Origin: Caballeronia calidae
GTDB taxonomy: Bacteria > Pseudomonadota > Gammaproteobacteria > Burkholderiales > Burkholderiaceae
Direction of reading: 5' to 3'
Assembly: GCF_900044055.2 (NCBI RefSeq)
Contig: NZ_FCOX02000008.1
Location: 62,001-126,000, forward strand
DNA length: 64,000 nucleotides
This document shows positions 19,955-28,666 of this stretch, piece by piece; positions within the stretch are counted from its first letter, which is position 1; each line of letters starts with the position of its first letter. Both the position numbers and the translations under genes were made by a program. The notes beneath the pieces were generated by a model. The model was not told the DNA's origin. It worked only from the letters and a program-made list of their open reading frames with translations, and ran no database searches.

Positions 19955-20854
19955 CTACGGCGCGAGCCGGCTCGCGAGAAAGTCGAGGAAAGCGCGCGAG
20001 CGGGCCGCCATCGACTCGCTCTGATAAAAGACCGCGTTGATCGGCTGGCGCACGTCTTCGAGGATATCGTCGAGGATCGTGCGCAAGCGGCCCGCGCGCA
20101 CGTCCGCGGCGGTCATGAACTCGGCGAGGCACGCGATCCCGCCGCCGTCGAGCGCGAGCTGCCTGATCGTCTCGCCGCTCGATGCCGCAACCGCCGGGCG
20201 TATCGACACGAACGAAGCATTGCGGCCTTCGCGTGTGTCGGAGAGCGGCCAGTCGTTCAGGCTTTCCGGTGCGGTGAAGCCGATCAGACGCGCGCGCATC
20301 AGGTCTTCGATGTCGCGCGGCTCGCCGTGCTCCGCGAGATACGCCGGACTCGCCATCACCCGCAGACGGCTGCTGCCGAGCGCGCGAGCATGCAAGGTGG
20401 AATCCTGCAACGCGCCGATGCGAATCGCGATATCGACGCGCTGCTCCAGCAAATCCACGATGCGCTCGTTGCTCGTCAGCTCCAGCGTGATTTCCGGATA
20501 CGACGCCGCGAACGCCTTCACGTGCGGCACGATGCAGTGAAGCACGAAGGGCGACGCCGCGTCCACGCGCAGCCTGCCTGCCGGCCGTTCGCGATGCCGC
20601 GCCATCGCTTCCTCGGCATCCTCCATGGCCGCGAGAATCGCCCGGGCGCGCGCAAGGAAGAGTTCGCCCTCGTCGGTCAGTTGCAGACGGCGGGTCGTGC
20701 GCCGCACGAGGGTCGCATCGAGCTTCTTTTCCAGACGCGTCAGCGTGCGGCTCACGCCCGAGACGGTCTGCTGGAGCGCTTCGGCCGCGGCTGTCATCGA
20801 GCCGCTGTCGATCACCGTGGCGAAGACGAGCAGTTCGTCCGTGTTGGTTTTCAA
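19955..20854 (-). CDS. LysR family transcriptional regulator
   Basis: A 299-residue LysR regulator with winged HTH (residues 1-65, FATVIDSGSMTAAAEALQQ, SRTLTRLEKKLDATLVRR) and a periplasmic-binding-like effector domain. It is divergent from the SDR gene, its probable target. The start is TTG at 20854; no ATG lies upstream in frame, and a perfect 15-bp palindrome begins 5 nt before it. Confidence 0.88.
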   Translation of the reverse strand: MKTNTDELLVFATVIDSGSMTAAAEALQQTVSGVSRTLTRLEKKLDATLVRRTTRRLQLTDEGELFLARARAILAAMEDAEEAMARHRERPAGRLRVDAASPFVLHCIVPHVKAFAASYPEITLELTSNERIVDLLEQRVDIAIRIGALQDSTLHARALGSSRLRVMASPAYLAEHGEPRDIEDLMRARLIGFTAPESLNDWPLSDTREGRNASFVSIRPAVAASSGETIRQLALDGGGIACLAEFMTAADVRAGRLRTILDDILEDVRQPINAVFYQSESMAARSRAFLDFLASRLAP

Positions 20855-20858
20855 ATTA

Positions 20859-20873
20859 TTGACTCTGAGTCAA
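20859..20873. promoter_or_regulatory. 15-bp palindrome between LysR and SDR genes
   Basis: TTGACTCTGAGTCAA is a perfect inverted repeat around one central base, 5 nt from the LysR TTG start and 90 nt upstream of the SDR start. Its location fits an autoregulatory LysR operator, although it is more symmetric than the classic T-N11-A LysR box. Confidence 0.45.
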
Positions 20874-20962
20874 GGTTCATTTGAGACTACCACTGTTTTT
20901 GCGAAAGTCGAAGCAGACGATACTGTGTTCATCGAAGTTTGAACACTCAACGGAGCAGGAAC

Positions 20963-21862
20963 ATGAACATCTTCATCACGGGCGCGGGCGGCTTCATCGG
21001 CGGATCGATCGCGGCGGGGCTCGCGCGCGACGGCCATCGCGTGCGCGGACTCATCCGCCGCGCGGAGCAGGCCGACGCGCTGAAACGCCTGAACATCGAG
21101 CCGGTCATCGGCAGCCTGGACGACACGGCGCTTCTCGCCAGCGAAGCCCGCGAGGCCGACGCGGTCATCAACGCGGCGAGCAGCGATCATCGCGGCGCGG
21201 TCGAAGCGCTAATCGGCGCGCTCGAAGGCTCGAACAAGCCGTTCCTGCATACGAGCGGATCGAGCATCGTCGGCGATGCGTCGGGCGGCGAGGCATCGGA
21301 CACGATCTACACCGAGGACGATTTGCCCGAGCCGACGCCCGACAAGGCGCCGCGCGTCGCCATCGACAATCTCATCCTCGGCGCGGCCAAGCGCGGCGTG
21401 CGCTCGGTGGTGCTCTGCAACACGCTGATCTACGGCCATGGCGCGATGCCGGATACGGCGAGCGTGCAGTTGCCGCGGCTGGAGCGCCAGGCGAAGAAGA
21501 GCGGCATCGTGCGCCATGTGGGACGCGGCTTGAATATCTGGTCGAACGTGCATATCGACGATGTCGTCGATGTCTACCGTCTTGCGCTGGAGAAGTCGCC
21601 TGCGGGCACGTTCTACTTCGTCGAAAGCGGCGAGGCGCAATTCCGCGACATGACCACGGCCATCGCGAAGGCGCTCGATCTGCGCGGACCGGAAGACTGG
21701 CCGCTCGAGGAAGCGATCAAGGAATGGGGTTACGAAATGGCGTCGTACGGTCTCGGCTCGAATAGCCGCGTGCGCAGCAAGCGCACGCGCGAAATCCTCG
21801 GCTGGCAGCCGAAGCGCACGTCGGTGATCGAGTGGATCGCGAAGGACCTCATCGCCCGATAA
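20963..21862 (+). CDS. NAD-dependent epimerase/dehydratase (extended SDR) family protein
   Basis: The 299-residue protein opens with the Rossmann motif MNIFITGAGGFIGGSIAAGL (GxxGxxG), followed by INAASSDH-type loop residues, and ends in an extended SDR C-terminal region (WGYEMASYGLGSNSRVRS). The usual YxxxK catalytic pair is not obvious, so activity is uncertain; it may be an atypical SDR acting as a quinone or NADP-binding reductase. ATG 20963 follows GGAGCAGG. Divergent from its probable LysR regulator. Confidence 0.8.
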   Translation: MNIFITGAGGFIGGSIAAGLARDGHRVRGLIRRAEQADALKRLNIEPVIGSLDDTALLASEAREADAVINAASSDHRGAVEALIGALEGSNKPFLHTSGSSIVGDASGGEASDTIYTEDDLPEPTPDKAPRVAIDNLILGAAKRGVRSVVLCNTLIYGHGAMPDTASVQLPRLERQAKKSGIVRHVGRGLNIWSNVHIDDVVDVYRLALEKSPAGTFYFVESGEAQFRDMTTAIAKALDLRGPEDWPLEEAIKEWGYEMASYGLGSNSRVRSKRTREILGWQPKRTSVIEWIAKDLIAR

Positions 21863-21902
21863 AAACGAAAACGCGGCAAACTGGCTTGACCAATTTGCCG
21901 CG
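21861..21902 (-). terminator. Terminator of the Ldh-family gene, also carrying an operator-like core
   Basis: On the minus strand CGCGGCAAA (21894-21902) pairs with TTTGCCGCG (21872-21880). The stem extends inward by CTGG/CCAA (one G-T pair) around CTTGA, and is followed by TTTTCGTTTTTA. The central AACTGGCTTGACCAATT resembles the palindrome upstream of the same gene at 23112. Confidence 0.8.
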
Positions 21903-21919
21903 TCCGCGCGTCCAAAAAA

Positions 21920-23029
21920 TTACTTCAGCGCGCTCGCGAACTTCTCGATTTCCGCTGCCGGCATGCCCGACTTGACCGCCGAATCGCGAATCTGCTTCCA
22001 CGTCGTCGGATCGATCGCGATGCCGTTCGCGGTGCGCTCCGCGCGGCGCGCCTCTTCCGGTTCGCCCGGCGCGTAGATCGCGTCGATGCCCTCGGCGCGC
22101 GGCGACGCCTTCATCCACTCGAGGAACGCTTCGGCTTCCGCTTGCGCGGCGGGCGCGTCGAACGCGTTCGGATCGACGATCACCGAGGTCATGCAGTTGA
22201 TGATCGCGTTCGACTTCTCCAGCGTGTCCTCGTGCGTCGTATAGCCGCCCGAAAGCGCGCCGCCGAAAATCTCGCACAGCGCCGCGAGCCCCGAGCCCTT
22301 GTGCAGGCCGAACGCGGTCAGCGAGCCGAACGGCTCTTCGTGCATCACCTTCGGCTCGATCGTCGGCTTGCCTGCGTGATCGAGCAGCATGCCCGGCGCG
22401 ACCTTCACGCCCTTGTTGTATGCGACGCGCGTCTTGCCGTACGCGATGCCGGCCGTCGCGAAGTCCAGCACGAGCGGCGTCTTGCCGTCGCGCGGATAGG
22501 CCGCGCAGAACGGGTTCGTGCCGAAGCGCCGGTCGATGCCGCCGAACGGCGCGACGAGCGGATCGCCCGCCACGTTCACGAAGTGGAACGACACGAGCCC
22601 CGCCTTCGCGCATTGCTCGGCCCAATGTCCGATCCGCCCGATGTGATGCGCGTTGCGCAGGCCCACCGCGCACACGCCGAGCTTCTTCGCGCGCTCGATG
22701 CCGTGCTCCATCGCCTCGTAAGCGACGACCTGGCCGAAGCCCTTGCGGCCGTCGACGGTCAGCACCGCGCCCGCGTCGCGCACGATGTCGGCGTGCGTGT
22801 TGAGCTTCAGCTGGCCTTCGCCGAGCGACGCGACGTAACGCGGGATCATGCCGACGCCGTGCGAGTCGTGGCCCGACAGATTCGACATCACGAGGTGATC
22901 CGCGACCAGCTCCGCCTCGCGCGACGCGCTGCCGGCATATTCCCAGATCGCGCGGACATAGGCGTGCAGCGTGTCGGCGGCGATGCGCTGTTCGTTGGCG
23001 GAATAGGTGGACGTGGGGGATGCGTTCAT
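21920..23029 (-). CDS. Ldh family oxidoreductase (malate/L-lactate dehydrogenase-like)
   Basis: The 369-residue protein belongs to the NAD(P)-dependent Ldh_2 family (YlbC/ComC/MdhB type), not to classical LDH. Signatures include the N-terminal NLSGHDSHGVGMIPRY with the catalytic His, the GFGQVVAYEAMEHG region, LRNAHHIGRIGHWAEQ and LVAPFGGIDRRFGTNPF. It oxidises or reduces 2-oxo/2-hydroxy acids such as malate, sulfolactate, ureidoglycolate or 2,3-diketogulonate; the substrate is open. ATG 23029 is preceded by a CGGAGA stretch. A PdhR/LldR-like palindrome lies 83 nt upstream, suggesting GntR-type repression. Confidence 0.85.
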   Translation of the reverse strand: MNASPTSTYSANEQRIAADTLHAYVRAIWEYAGSASREAELVADHLVMSNLSGHDSHGVGMIPRYVASLGEGQLKLNTHADIVRDAGAVLTVDGRKGFGQVVAYEAMEHGIERAKKLGVCAVGLRNAHHIGRIGHWAEQCAKAGLVSFHFVNVAGDPLVAPFGGIDRRFGTNPFCAAYPRDGKTPLVLDFATAGIAYGKTRVAYNKGVKVAPGMLLDHAGKPTIEPKVMHEEPFGSLTAFGLHKGSGLAALCEIFGGALSGGYTTHEDTLEKSNAIINCMTSVIVDPNAFDAPAAQAEAEAFLEWMKASPRAEGIDAIYAPGEPEEARRAERTANGIAIDPTTWKQIRDSAVKSGMPAAEIEKFASALK

Positions 23030-23111
23030 TGCGGCACTTGTCTCCGTAGTTGATGTCTTGCGCGTTCCCCTTTTTTGAGACGCGCGCGGGCCTATCACTT
23101 TACAGACGATC

Positions 23112-23128
23112 AACTGGCCTTACCAGTT
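23112..23128. promoter_or_regulatory. GntR (PdhR/LldR-like) operator upstream of Ldh-family gene
   Basis: AACTGG-CCTTA-CCAGTT is a perfect inverted repeat with 5-bp spacer, strikingly like the E. coli LldR operator AATTGGCCCTACCAATT. No cognate regulator is adjacent; it may be encoded elsewhere. Confidence 0.5.
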
Positions 23129-23157
23129 TGTTTTTACAAAATCGCTGAAGACGGGCG

Positions 23158-23183
23158 AAAAAAAGCCCGGCCGAGCCGGGCTT
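23158..23183 (-). terminator. Rho-independent terminator of the M20 peptidase gene
   Basis: Stem AAGCCCGGC/GCCGGGCTT with a 3-nt loop (23163-23183), followed on the minus strand by seven T. It lies about 30 nt after the M20 peptidase stop codon. Confidence 0.9.
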
Positions 23184-23210
23184 GCTGGCAAACCGAAAGG
23201 TCCGTGCCGC

Positions 23211-24680
23211 TCAGGGCGCCGCCGCGATCACTTCCGCGACGGAGGCCGTCAGCTTCTTTGCATAGGGCACGTGCAGGAATTCGTTCGGACCGTGTGCGTT
23301 CGATTTCGGGCCGAGCACGCCGCAGACCATGAACTGCGAGCGCGGGAAGCCTTCCTTCAGCGTATTCATCAGCGGAATCGTGCCGCCCTGCCCGATGTAG
23401 GCAACATCCGCGCCGAAGTGACGCTTCGATGCCTCGTTCAGCGACGAACGCAGCCACGGCGCGAGATCCGGCGCATTCCATCCGGTGGCCGCGCCCGCTT
23501 CCGGCTTGAACGTGACCTTCGCGTTATACGGCGGCTCCGTTTCGAGCAGTCTTTGCAGTTGCAGCACCGCCTTCGCCGCGTCGACGAGCGGCGGCAGGCG
23601 CAGCGACAGCTTGAACGCCGTGCGCGGCGCGAGCACGTTGCCCGCATCCGCGAGCGGCGGCAGGCCGGACGCGCCCGTCACCGTCAGCGACGGACGCCAG
23701 GTCGAATTGAGCAGCGCTTCGCGCGGATCGGTCGTGGTGGGCAGGACGCTGCCGCCGTCCTGGCCGCAGCTCCACGGCAGCTTTTTCCAGACGTCGTCGC
23801 CGAGAATGCGCGCCGTCGCTTCGGCTTCGCGCCGGCGCAGCATCGGGATCTGACAGTGAAAGCCTTCCGGCAGCAGATTGCCGGTGCCGGAATCTTCGAG
23901 GCGCTCGAACAGCTGCCGCATGATGCGGAACGCCGACGGCGCGATGCCGCCGTAGCCGCCCGAGTGAATGCCCTCGTCGAGCACCTGCACTTCGAGATCG
24001 CCGGCGACGAGACCGCGCAGCGACGTCGTGAGCCAGAGCTGATCGTAGTTGCCCGCTCCGGAGTCGAGGCAGATCACGAGGCCGACGTCGCCGAGGCGGC
24101 TGCGCAGCGCGTCGATGTACGGCAAAAGGTCGTAGCTGCCCGATTCCTCGCACGTCTCGATGATGCCGACGCAGCGCGGCCGCTCGACGCCCTGCGCGTC
24201 CAGCGCCGCGAGCGCGGTGATGCTGGCGTAGGTGGCATAGCCGTCGTCGGCGCCGCCGCGGCCATAGAGCTTGCCGTCCTCGAGCTTCGGCGTCCATGGG
24301 CCGAGATCGCTGCGCCAGCCTTCGAACTCCGGCTGCTTGTCGAGATGGCCGTACAGCACGACCGTTTCCGTGCTGCCGGAGCGCGTGGCGGGCGCTTCGA
24401 AGAAGATCACCGGCGTGCGCTCGGGCAAGCGCACGATTTCGACCTTCAGACCTTTGACCGGCTGCGTTTTGATCCAGTCGACCGCATCCGTGACCACGCG
24501 CTCGATGAAGCCGTGGCGGGCCCAGTCGCGGTCGAACATCGGGCTCTTCGCCGGCACCGCGATGTAGTCGGTCAGTGCGGGCACGATCTCGTCGTTCCAT
24601 TTGCGATCCACGAAATCCCGCAGCGCGGCGGAATCGAGGCGTACCGCTTCGCCGTGTTGCGTGCTGTCGCCGATAGTCAT
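23211..24680 (-). CDS. M20 family metallopeptidase
   Basis: The 489-residue dizinc exopeptidase of the M20 family (carnosinase/CNDP-like size) has VVLYGHLDKQPEFEGW (His and Asp ligands), GRGGADDGYATYAS (Asp), IETCEESGSYDL (catalytic and metal Glu pair) and CLDSGAGNYD. A lid/dimerisation domain is inserted in the second half (GLPPLADAGN). Likely a cytoplasmic di- or tripeptidase releasing C-terminal residues. ATG 24680. Transcribed alone and closed by a terminator; the acylase gene upstream is 97 nt away on the same strand. Confidence 0.88.
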   Translation of the reverse strand: MTIGDSTQHGEAVRLDSAALRDFVDRKWNDEIVPALTDYIAVPAKSPMFDRDWARHGFIERVVTDAVDWIKTQPVKGLKVEIVRLPERTPVIFFEAPATRSGSTETVVLYGHLDKQPEFEGWRSDLGPWTPKLEDGKLYGRGGADDGYATYASITALAALDAQGVERPRCVGIIETCEESGSYDLLPYIDALRSRLGDVGLVICLDSGAGNYDQLWLTTSLRGLVAGDLEVQVLDEGIHSGGYGGIAPSAFRIMRQLFERLEDSGTGNLLPEGFHCQIPMLRRREAEATARILGDDVWKKLPWSCGQDGGSVLPTTTDPREALLNSTWRPSLTVTGASGLPPLADAGNVLAPRTAFKLSLRLPPLVDAAKAVLQLQRLLETEPPYNAKVTFKPEAGAATGWNAPDLAPWLRSSLNEASKRHFGADVAYIGQGGTIPLMNTLKEGFPRSQFMVCGVLGPKSNAHGPNEFLHVPYAKKLTASVAEVIAAAP

Positions 24681-24777
24681 GACCGTAGTTCCATTCGAGC
24701 AAACTCAAATCATAGACGGGATTTGCCTTCGGCTCGACCGGCCGCGCGGCGCGTCTGCCCCTTTTGCGTGAATTTTT

Positions 24778-27270
24778 TCAACGCGCGGGCGCGGTCGAGC
24801 CGCCTTCGCGCGCGCCGGACACGACGACACGCGTCACCACCGGGTCCGCATCGATCGCCTGCTCGGTGAACGGAAAGCGCGACCAGCGTTTCGCCGCGAA
24901 CGCGCGCGTCGCGTCGCCGGAGTGCGGCGAAGCCGGATCGTCCGATTCGGAATGCGACAGCATCGTGTCCGCTTCCACGCCGTTCGCGCCGAACGTGACG
25001 ACCTGCACGTAGCTGTCGCCCTGGCCGCTCGCGTCCATCGGATAGCCCTTCGCATCGAGCGGACGCCGCGCGCACACGATCGTGAAATAGCCCGCTTCGT
25101 CGCAGCCCCCGTAGAGCGGCACGCGCGCGCCGCGGCGCTCCGTGTAAAGAATGTCGCCGCGCCGCGAATCGAGCGCGAAGCCGTTCAACGTCAGCGCGAG
25201 CGCCGCGCCGCCGAGCGCCTGGCGCAAATCCTGTAGCACGGACGGATTGCCGACATTGAAACCGCCCGGCGTCGAGAGCGGCTTGGACGGATCGAAGCCG
25301 GACTCGTACAGCCGCTCGGGCGCGATGCGCGTCACACGCAGCCAGAACTCGTCCCACAGGTTCGCACCGCGCGCGTCGATATCCGCCGTGCCGTTCCAGC
25401 GGCGCAAGACTTCGCACGGCTCGTGCAGCGGACCGACCGCCTCGTTGACCGTGCAGACGGCGTCGAGCAGCGGCTGGCGAAAGAGCCGCTCGGACATCGA
25501 GTGGGTCTCCAGCACGGTCGATTCGAGCGCCTCGCGCGTCACGCCGCCGCGCTCGCGCTGCAGGCGCGCGGCGAGCAGATGGCCGTAGCGCGTGCGCAGC
25601 GACTGCTCGACGCGCGTCGCGCCCGTAATGCGCGGGTAGCCCGACAGCGGCGCATTCGCATTCGTGAGCCAGTAGCTGTCGTTGAAGTTGCCGACATAAT
25701 CGCCGCGCACGATGTTCGGCAGCTGCTCGACGGGCAGCGCGCCCGGCTGCGCGCTCGCCGGATCGACGCGCCACGCGCACGCGCTCTTCGAGCCGTCGAG
25801 GAACGGCACGCCCGGCACGCGGCCGGCGAACGCGCGGCCCGGCGGCGTCGTGCACGACTCCGCGAGCGCGTCGGGCACATTGGGAATCGGGCCGATGTCG
25901 GCGAACCAGACGCGCTCGTCGCCGCGTCCGATCGCGAAGGTGTTCGCCCACGGCGTCGCGGCGTAGCGTTTCTGGATCGCCATGAAATCGACGAGCGAGT
26001 GCGCCTGGTTCCACGCGAATATGTTCTGGAACGCGCGCGTGTTGTCGACGTTCACGTCGGCGAGCGCATAGGCGCGCTGCGCGCTCCAGCCGAGGCCTTG
26101 CGCCATGGCGGACAGATCGACGACCGGCCCGAAGCGCGTCCGATACAGCGTGCGCGACACGGATTCGTACGAGCCGTCGGCGCGGCGCGAGCGCACGGTG
26201 AGCGCGACGGGCGTCATCGCTTCGCCCTGACCGTCGACGAGATAACGCGTCGGATCGGCGGGATCGAGCGTCAATTGGAAGATGCCGAAGCGCCGCGCGC
26301 TCGACACCGTATGCGTCCACGCGATGTTCTCGTTGAAGCCGAGCACGATCAGCGGCATGCCCAGAAACGACACGCCTGCGACGTTCAACTGGCCGGGAAT
26401 CGTCAGTTGCGCCTGATAGAAACGGTCGGGGCCGCGCCAGAACCAGTGCGGATTGCCGAAGAGAATGCTGCGCTTGTCACGCGTGATCGGCGCGCCGAAC
26501 GCGAGCGCATTGCTGCCGATGCCGGGATGCTCGCCGATCGGATAACGCAACGCATCGAGCGCGGTTTGCGATGCTTCAGGTGCCGCGGGCGAATCGCCGC
26601 CGCGCGGTGCGGCTGCGCCCGGCTTCGGCGGATGCGCCGTCGCGATCGGCGTGACGAAGCGCGCCGAGCCGCCCGCGAGATTGGCCGCGATGAGCCGCAG
26701 ATAGATGTCGTCGGCGCCGATCTTGCCGACCCACGGCTGGCCCCGGCACGCCGCATGCGCGTTCGGAGCCTTGCCCGCGTTGAGATCGTCGAGATAGCGG
26801 TTGTAGCCGCTCGCGAAGCCGTCGATCAGACTGCGCACCTCGGCCGGCTGCGCGGCACGGTATCGCTCGATCGCCGCCGGGTCGCCGACGAGACGGAAAA
26901 AGAAATCGGCGTCGATGTTGCGCGGCTGGCCGAAAGTCGCGGCCGAGGGCGGGCGCGCGTCCGGCCCGAAATACGCCGAGCGCTCGCCGCGATACGTGAT
27001 GAAGCCGTCGGCGAGCGTGCACAGGTTGTCCTGCGCCTGCGCGTAGCCGAAACCAAAGCCGAGGCTGCCCCAGTCGGCCGCGCGGATATGCGGAATGCCG
27101 TCTTGCGTGCGGCGGATTTCGGCGCTCCAGGCACTCGCAGCGCGCTGAGTGGCCTGATCGCCCTGGCCCGTCTGGCCGGAACCGCCCGGCGTTTCCGGCG
27201 GCACGGCGCAGCCGGCCAGCACGGCGCTCGCGAGCGCGCCGGAGATCGCGAGCTTGACGATCTGATTCAT
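24778..27270 (-). CDS. Penicillin acylase family (Ntn-hydrolase) lipoprotein
   Basis: The 830-residue precursor has a lipoprotein signal with lipobox LAGC at residue 21. The predicted autoproteolytic nucleophile is Ser253 in GIGSNALAFG, followed by GNPHWFWRGPDRFYQ, the pattern of penicillin/AHL acylases. An alpha chain (residues about 50-230) would be cleaved from a beta chain starting at Ser253. Related Burkholderiales enzymes hydrolyse N-acyl-homoserine lactones or long-chain amides, so quorum quenching or aculeacin-type activity is possible but unproven. ATG 27270 follows GAGGAATT. It is monocistronic, with 160 nt before the divergent oxidoreductase-like gene. Confidence 0.87.
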   Translation of the reverse strand: MNQIVKLAISGALASAVLAGCAVPPETPGGSGQTGQGDQATQRAASAWSAEIRRTQDGIPHIRAADWGSLGFGFGYAQAQDNLCTLADGFITYRGERSAYFGPDARPPSAATFGQPRNIDADFFFRLVGDPAAIERYRAAQPAEVRSLIDGFASGYNRYLDDLNAGKAPNAHAACRGQPWVGKIGADDIYLRLIAANLAGGSARFVTPIATAHPPKPGAAAPRGGDSPAAPEASQTALDALRYPIGEHPGIGSNALAFGAPITRDKRSILFGNPHWFWRGPDRFYQAQLTIPGQLNVAGVSFLGMPLIVLGFNENIAWTHTVSSARRFGIFQLTLDPADPTRYLVDGQGEAMTPVALTVRSRRADGSYESVSRTLYRTRFGPVVDLSAMAQGLGWSAQRAYALADVNVDNTRAFQNIFAWNQAHSLVDFMAIQKRYAATPWANTFAIGRGDERVWFADIGPIPNVPDALAESCTTPPGRAFAGRVPGVPFLDGSKSACAWRVDPASAQPGALPVEQLPNIVRGDYVGNFNDSYWLTNANAPLSGYPRITGATRVEQSLRTRYGHLLAARLQRERGGVTREALESTVLETHSMSERLFRQPLLDAVCTVNEAVGPLHEPCEVLRRWNGTADIDARGANLWDEFWLRVTRIAPERLYESGFDPSKPLSTPGGFNVGNPSVLQDLRQALGGAALALTLNGFALDSRRGDILYTERRGARVPLYGGCDEAGYFTIVCARRPLDAKGYPMDASGQGDSYVQVVTFGANGVEADTMLSHSESDDPASPHSGDATRAFAAKRWSRFPFTEQAIDADPVVTRVVVSGAREGGSTAPAR

Positions 27271-27430
27271 CGCGGGAATTCCTCGGTCCGATCGACGTGA
27301 TGACGGGCGGGATCGCCGCCCCGGCGCAGTATCGCATCGGGCGCGGTGTCATCCGCAGCCAAAGTCTAGCCGCTCGCGCCCGTCCGGCGAAGCCGATGCA
27401 CAATGAACCGATCACGCCCTTCCCTTTCCG

Positions 27431-27616
27431 ATGACCGACAACGACGCCCCCGCCGACGATCCGCGCCCGACGCCGCCCGAGCGTCCGTTGCCGGAGGATT
27501 GCTGTCAGAGCGGCTGCAATCCGTGCGTCTACGATCTTTATGAGGAAGCGCTCGAGCGCTATGAGGCGGAGTTGCGCGCCTGGGAAGCGCGGCATGCGGC
27601 GCCGTCCGGCTCTTGA
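27431..27616 (+). CDS. Oxidoreductase-like domain protein (61 aa)
   Basis: A short protein with the oxidoreductase-like motif (PF09791): PLPEDCCQSGCNPCVYDLYEEALERYE. Four cysteines in CCxxxCxxC spacing suggest metal binding or a redox site. Function is unknown; the domain also appears in eukaryotic mitochondrial proteins. Length is usual for bacterial members. Confidence 0.75.
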   Translation: MTDNDAPADDPRPTPPERPLPEDCCQSGCNPCVYDLYEEALERYEAELRAWEARHAAPSGS

Positions 27617-27709
27617 AACGGACCGGCCGAATCGAGCAGGCAAATCGGCCCGGCGCTATGCTTGTGTCCCCTGTCGCTGTCGAAACGAAAACTCAAGGAG
27701 CGCAATCCC

Positions 27710-28219
27710 ATGTCTCTCACGATGTATCGCGCGTCGATTCCCGTTTTCATCCGCGGACTCGAAGTGTGCGCGGATCTGCTTAAAAAGGGCGCCGCCTTCG
27801 CCGACGAAAAAGGCCTCGCCCACGCCGATGTGATCAACGCTCGCCTCGCGCCCGACATGCTGCCGCTCGCCGCGCAGATCCAGCGCGCGAGCGACACCGC
27901 GAAGCTCTCGGCGGCGCGGCTTTCGGGCGTCGAGGCGCCGCGCTTCGAGGACGACGAGGACAGCTTTCCGGCGCTGCAGGCGCGCATCGAGAAGACGATC
28001 GCGTTCCTGAAGAGCATCGACAAGTCGGCGCTCGCCGGCTGCGAAACGCGCACCGTCACGCTGAAGTTTCCGGACTTCTCGCCTTCGTTTTCGGGCGACG
28101 ATTATCTGTTCGGATTCGGATTGCCGAACTTCTATTTCCACGTCGTGACGACGCACGACATCCTGCGCCATCTCGGCGCGCCGATCGGCAAGCGGGACTA
28201 TCTCGGCCCGCTCAAATGA
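27710..28219 (+). CDS. DUF1993 family protein
   Basis: The 169-residue protein belongs to DUF1993 (PF09351): MYRASIPVFIRGLEVCADLL, then SGDDYLFGFGLPNFYFHVVTTHDILRHLGAPIGKRDYLG near the C-terminus (shown here in pieces). The helical fold resembles the DinB/YfiT metal-binding superfamily. Role unknown. ATG at 27710 follows AAGGAGC; upstream sequence to 27662 is discarded. The last 8 nt overlap the convergent VOC gene's 3' end. Confidence 0.8.
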   Translation: MSLTMYRASIPVFIRGLEVCADLLKKGAAFADEKGLAHADVINARLAPDMLPLAAQIQRASDTAKLSAARLSGVEAPRFEDDEDSFPALQARIEKTIAFLKSIDKSALAGCETRTVTLKFPDFSPSFSGDDYLFGFGLPNFYFHVVTTHDILRHLGAPIGKRDYLGPLK

Positions 28220-28595
28220 ATTCGGAAATCTCGATCAGGTTGTAGTCCGGGTCGCGCACGTAGACGGAGCGAAGTTTGCGCGTCGCGCCCGTGCGTTCGA
28301 CCGGGCCTTCGATGACCGGCACGTTCATCCGCGCGAGCCGCTCGATCACCTGGTCGAGCGGCACCGCGGCGATGAAGCACAGGTCGAGCGCGCCCGGCAC
28401 CGGCAGATGCGCCTTCGGCTCGAACTCCGAGCCGCGCACATGCAGGTTGATCTTCTGATTGCCGAAGCGAAACGCCATGCGGCCGTTGCCGAAGGTTTCG
28501 AGCTTCATTTGCAGGACGTCGACGTAGAAGCGCTGAGTCGCCTCGACGTCGACGCAGGTGAGCACCACGTGGTCGAGATGGTCGATCAGGGACAT
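28212..28595 (-). CDS. VOC family protein (glyoxalase/bleomycin resistance-like)
   Basis: A 127-residue single-VOC-domain protein: IDHLDHVVLTCVDVEATQRF, then VDVLQMKLETF, FRFGNQKINLH and YVRDPDYNLIEISEF, with H9, H52 and E122 or E124 as probable metal ligands. VOC proteins bind divalent metals and act as lyases, dioxygenases or binding proteins; the activity cannot be specified. ATG 28595. It is convergent with the DUF1993 gene, and the longer frame upstream is part of the acvB gene. Confidence 0.85.
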   Translation of the reverse strand: MSLIDHLDHVVLTCVDVEATQRFYVDVLQMKLETFGNGRMAFRFGNQKINLHVRGSEFEPKAHLPVPGALDLCFIAAVPLDQVIERLARMNVPVIEGPVERTGATRKLRSVYVRDPDYNLIEISEFI

Positions 28596-28666
28596 GCCGG
28601 ACTCCGTTGGGCGAGTGCGCACATGGTACAGCGGATGTTCAAGCCGGCATGTGGCGCTCGGTCTCC

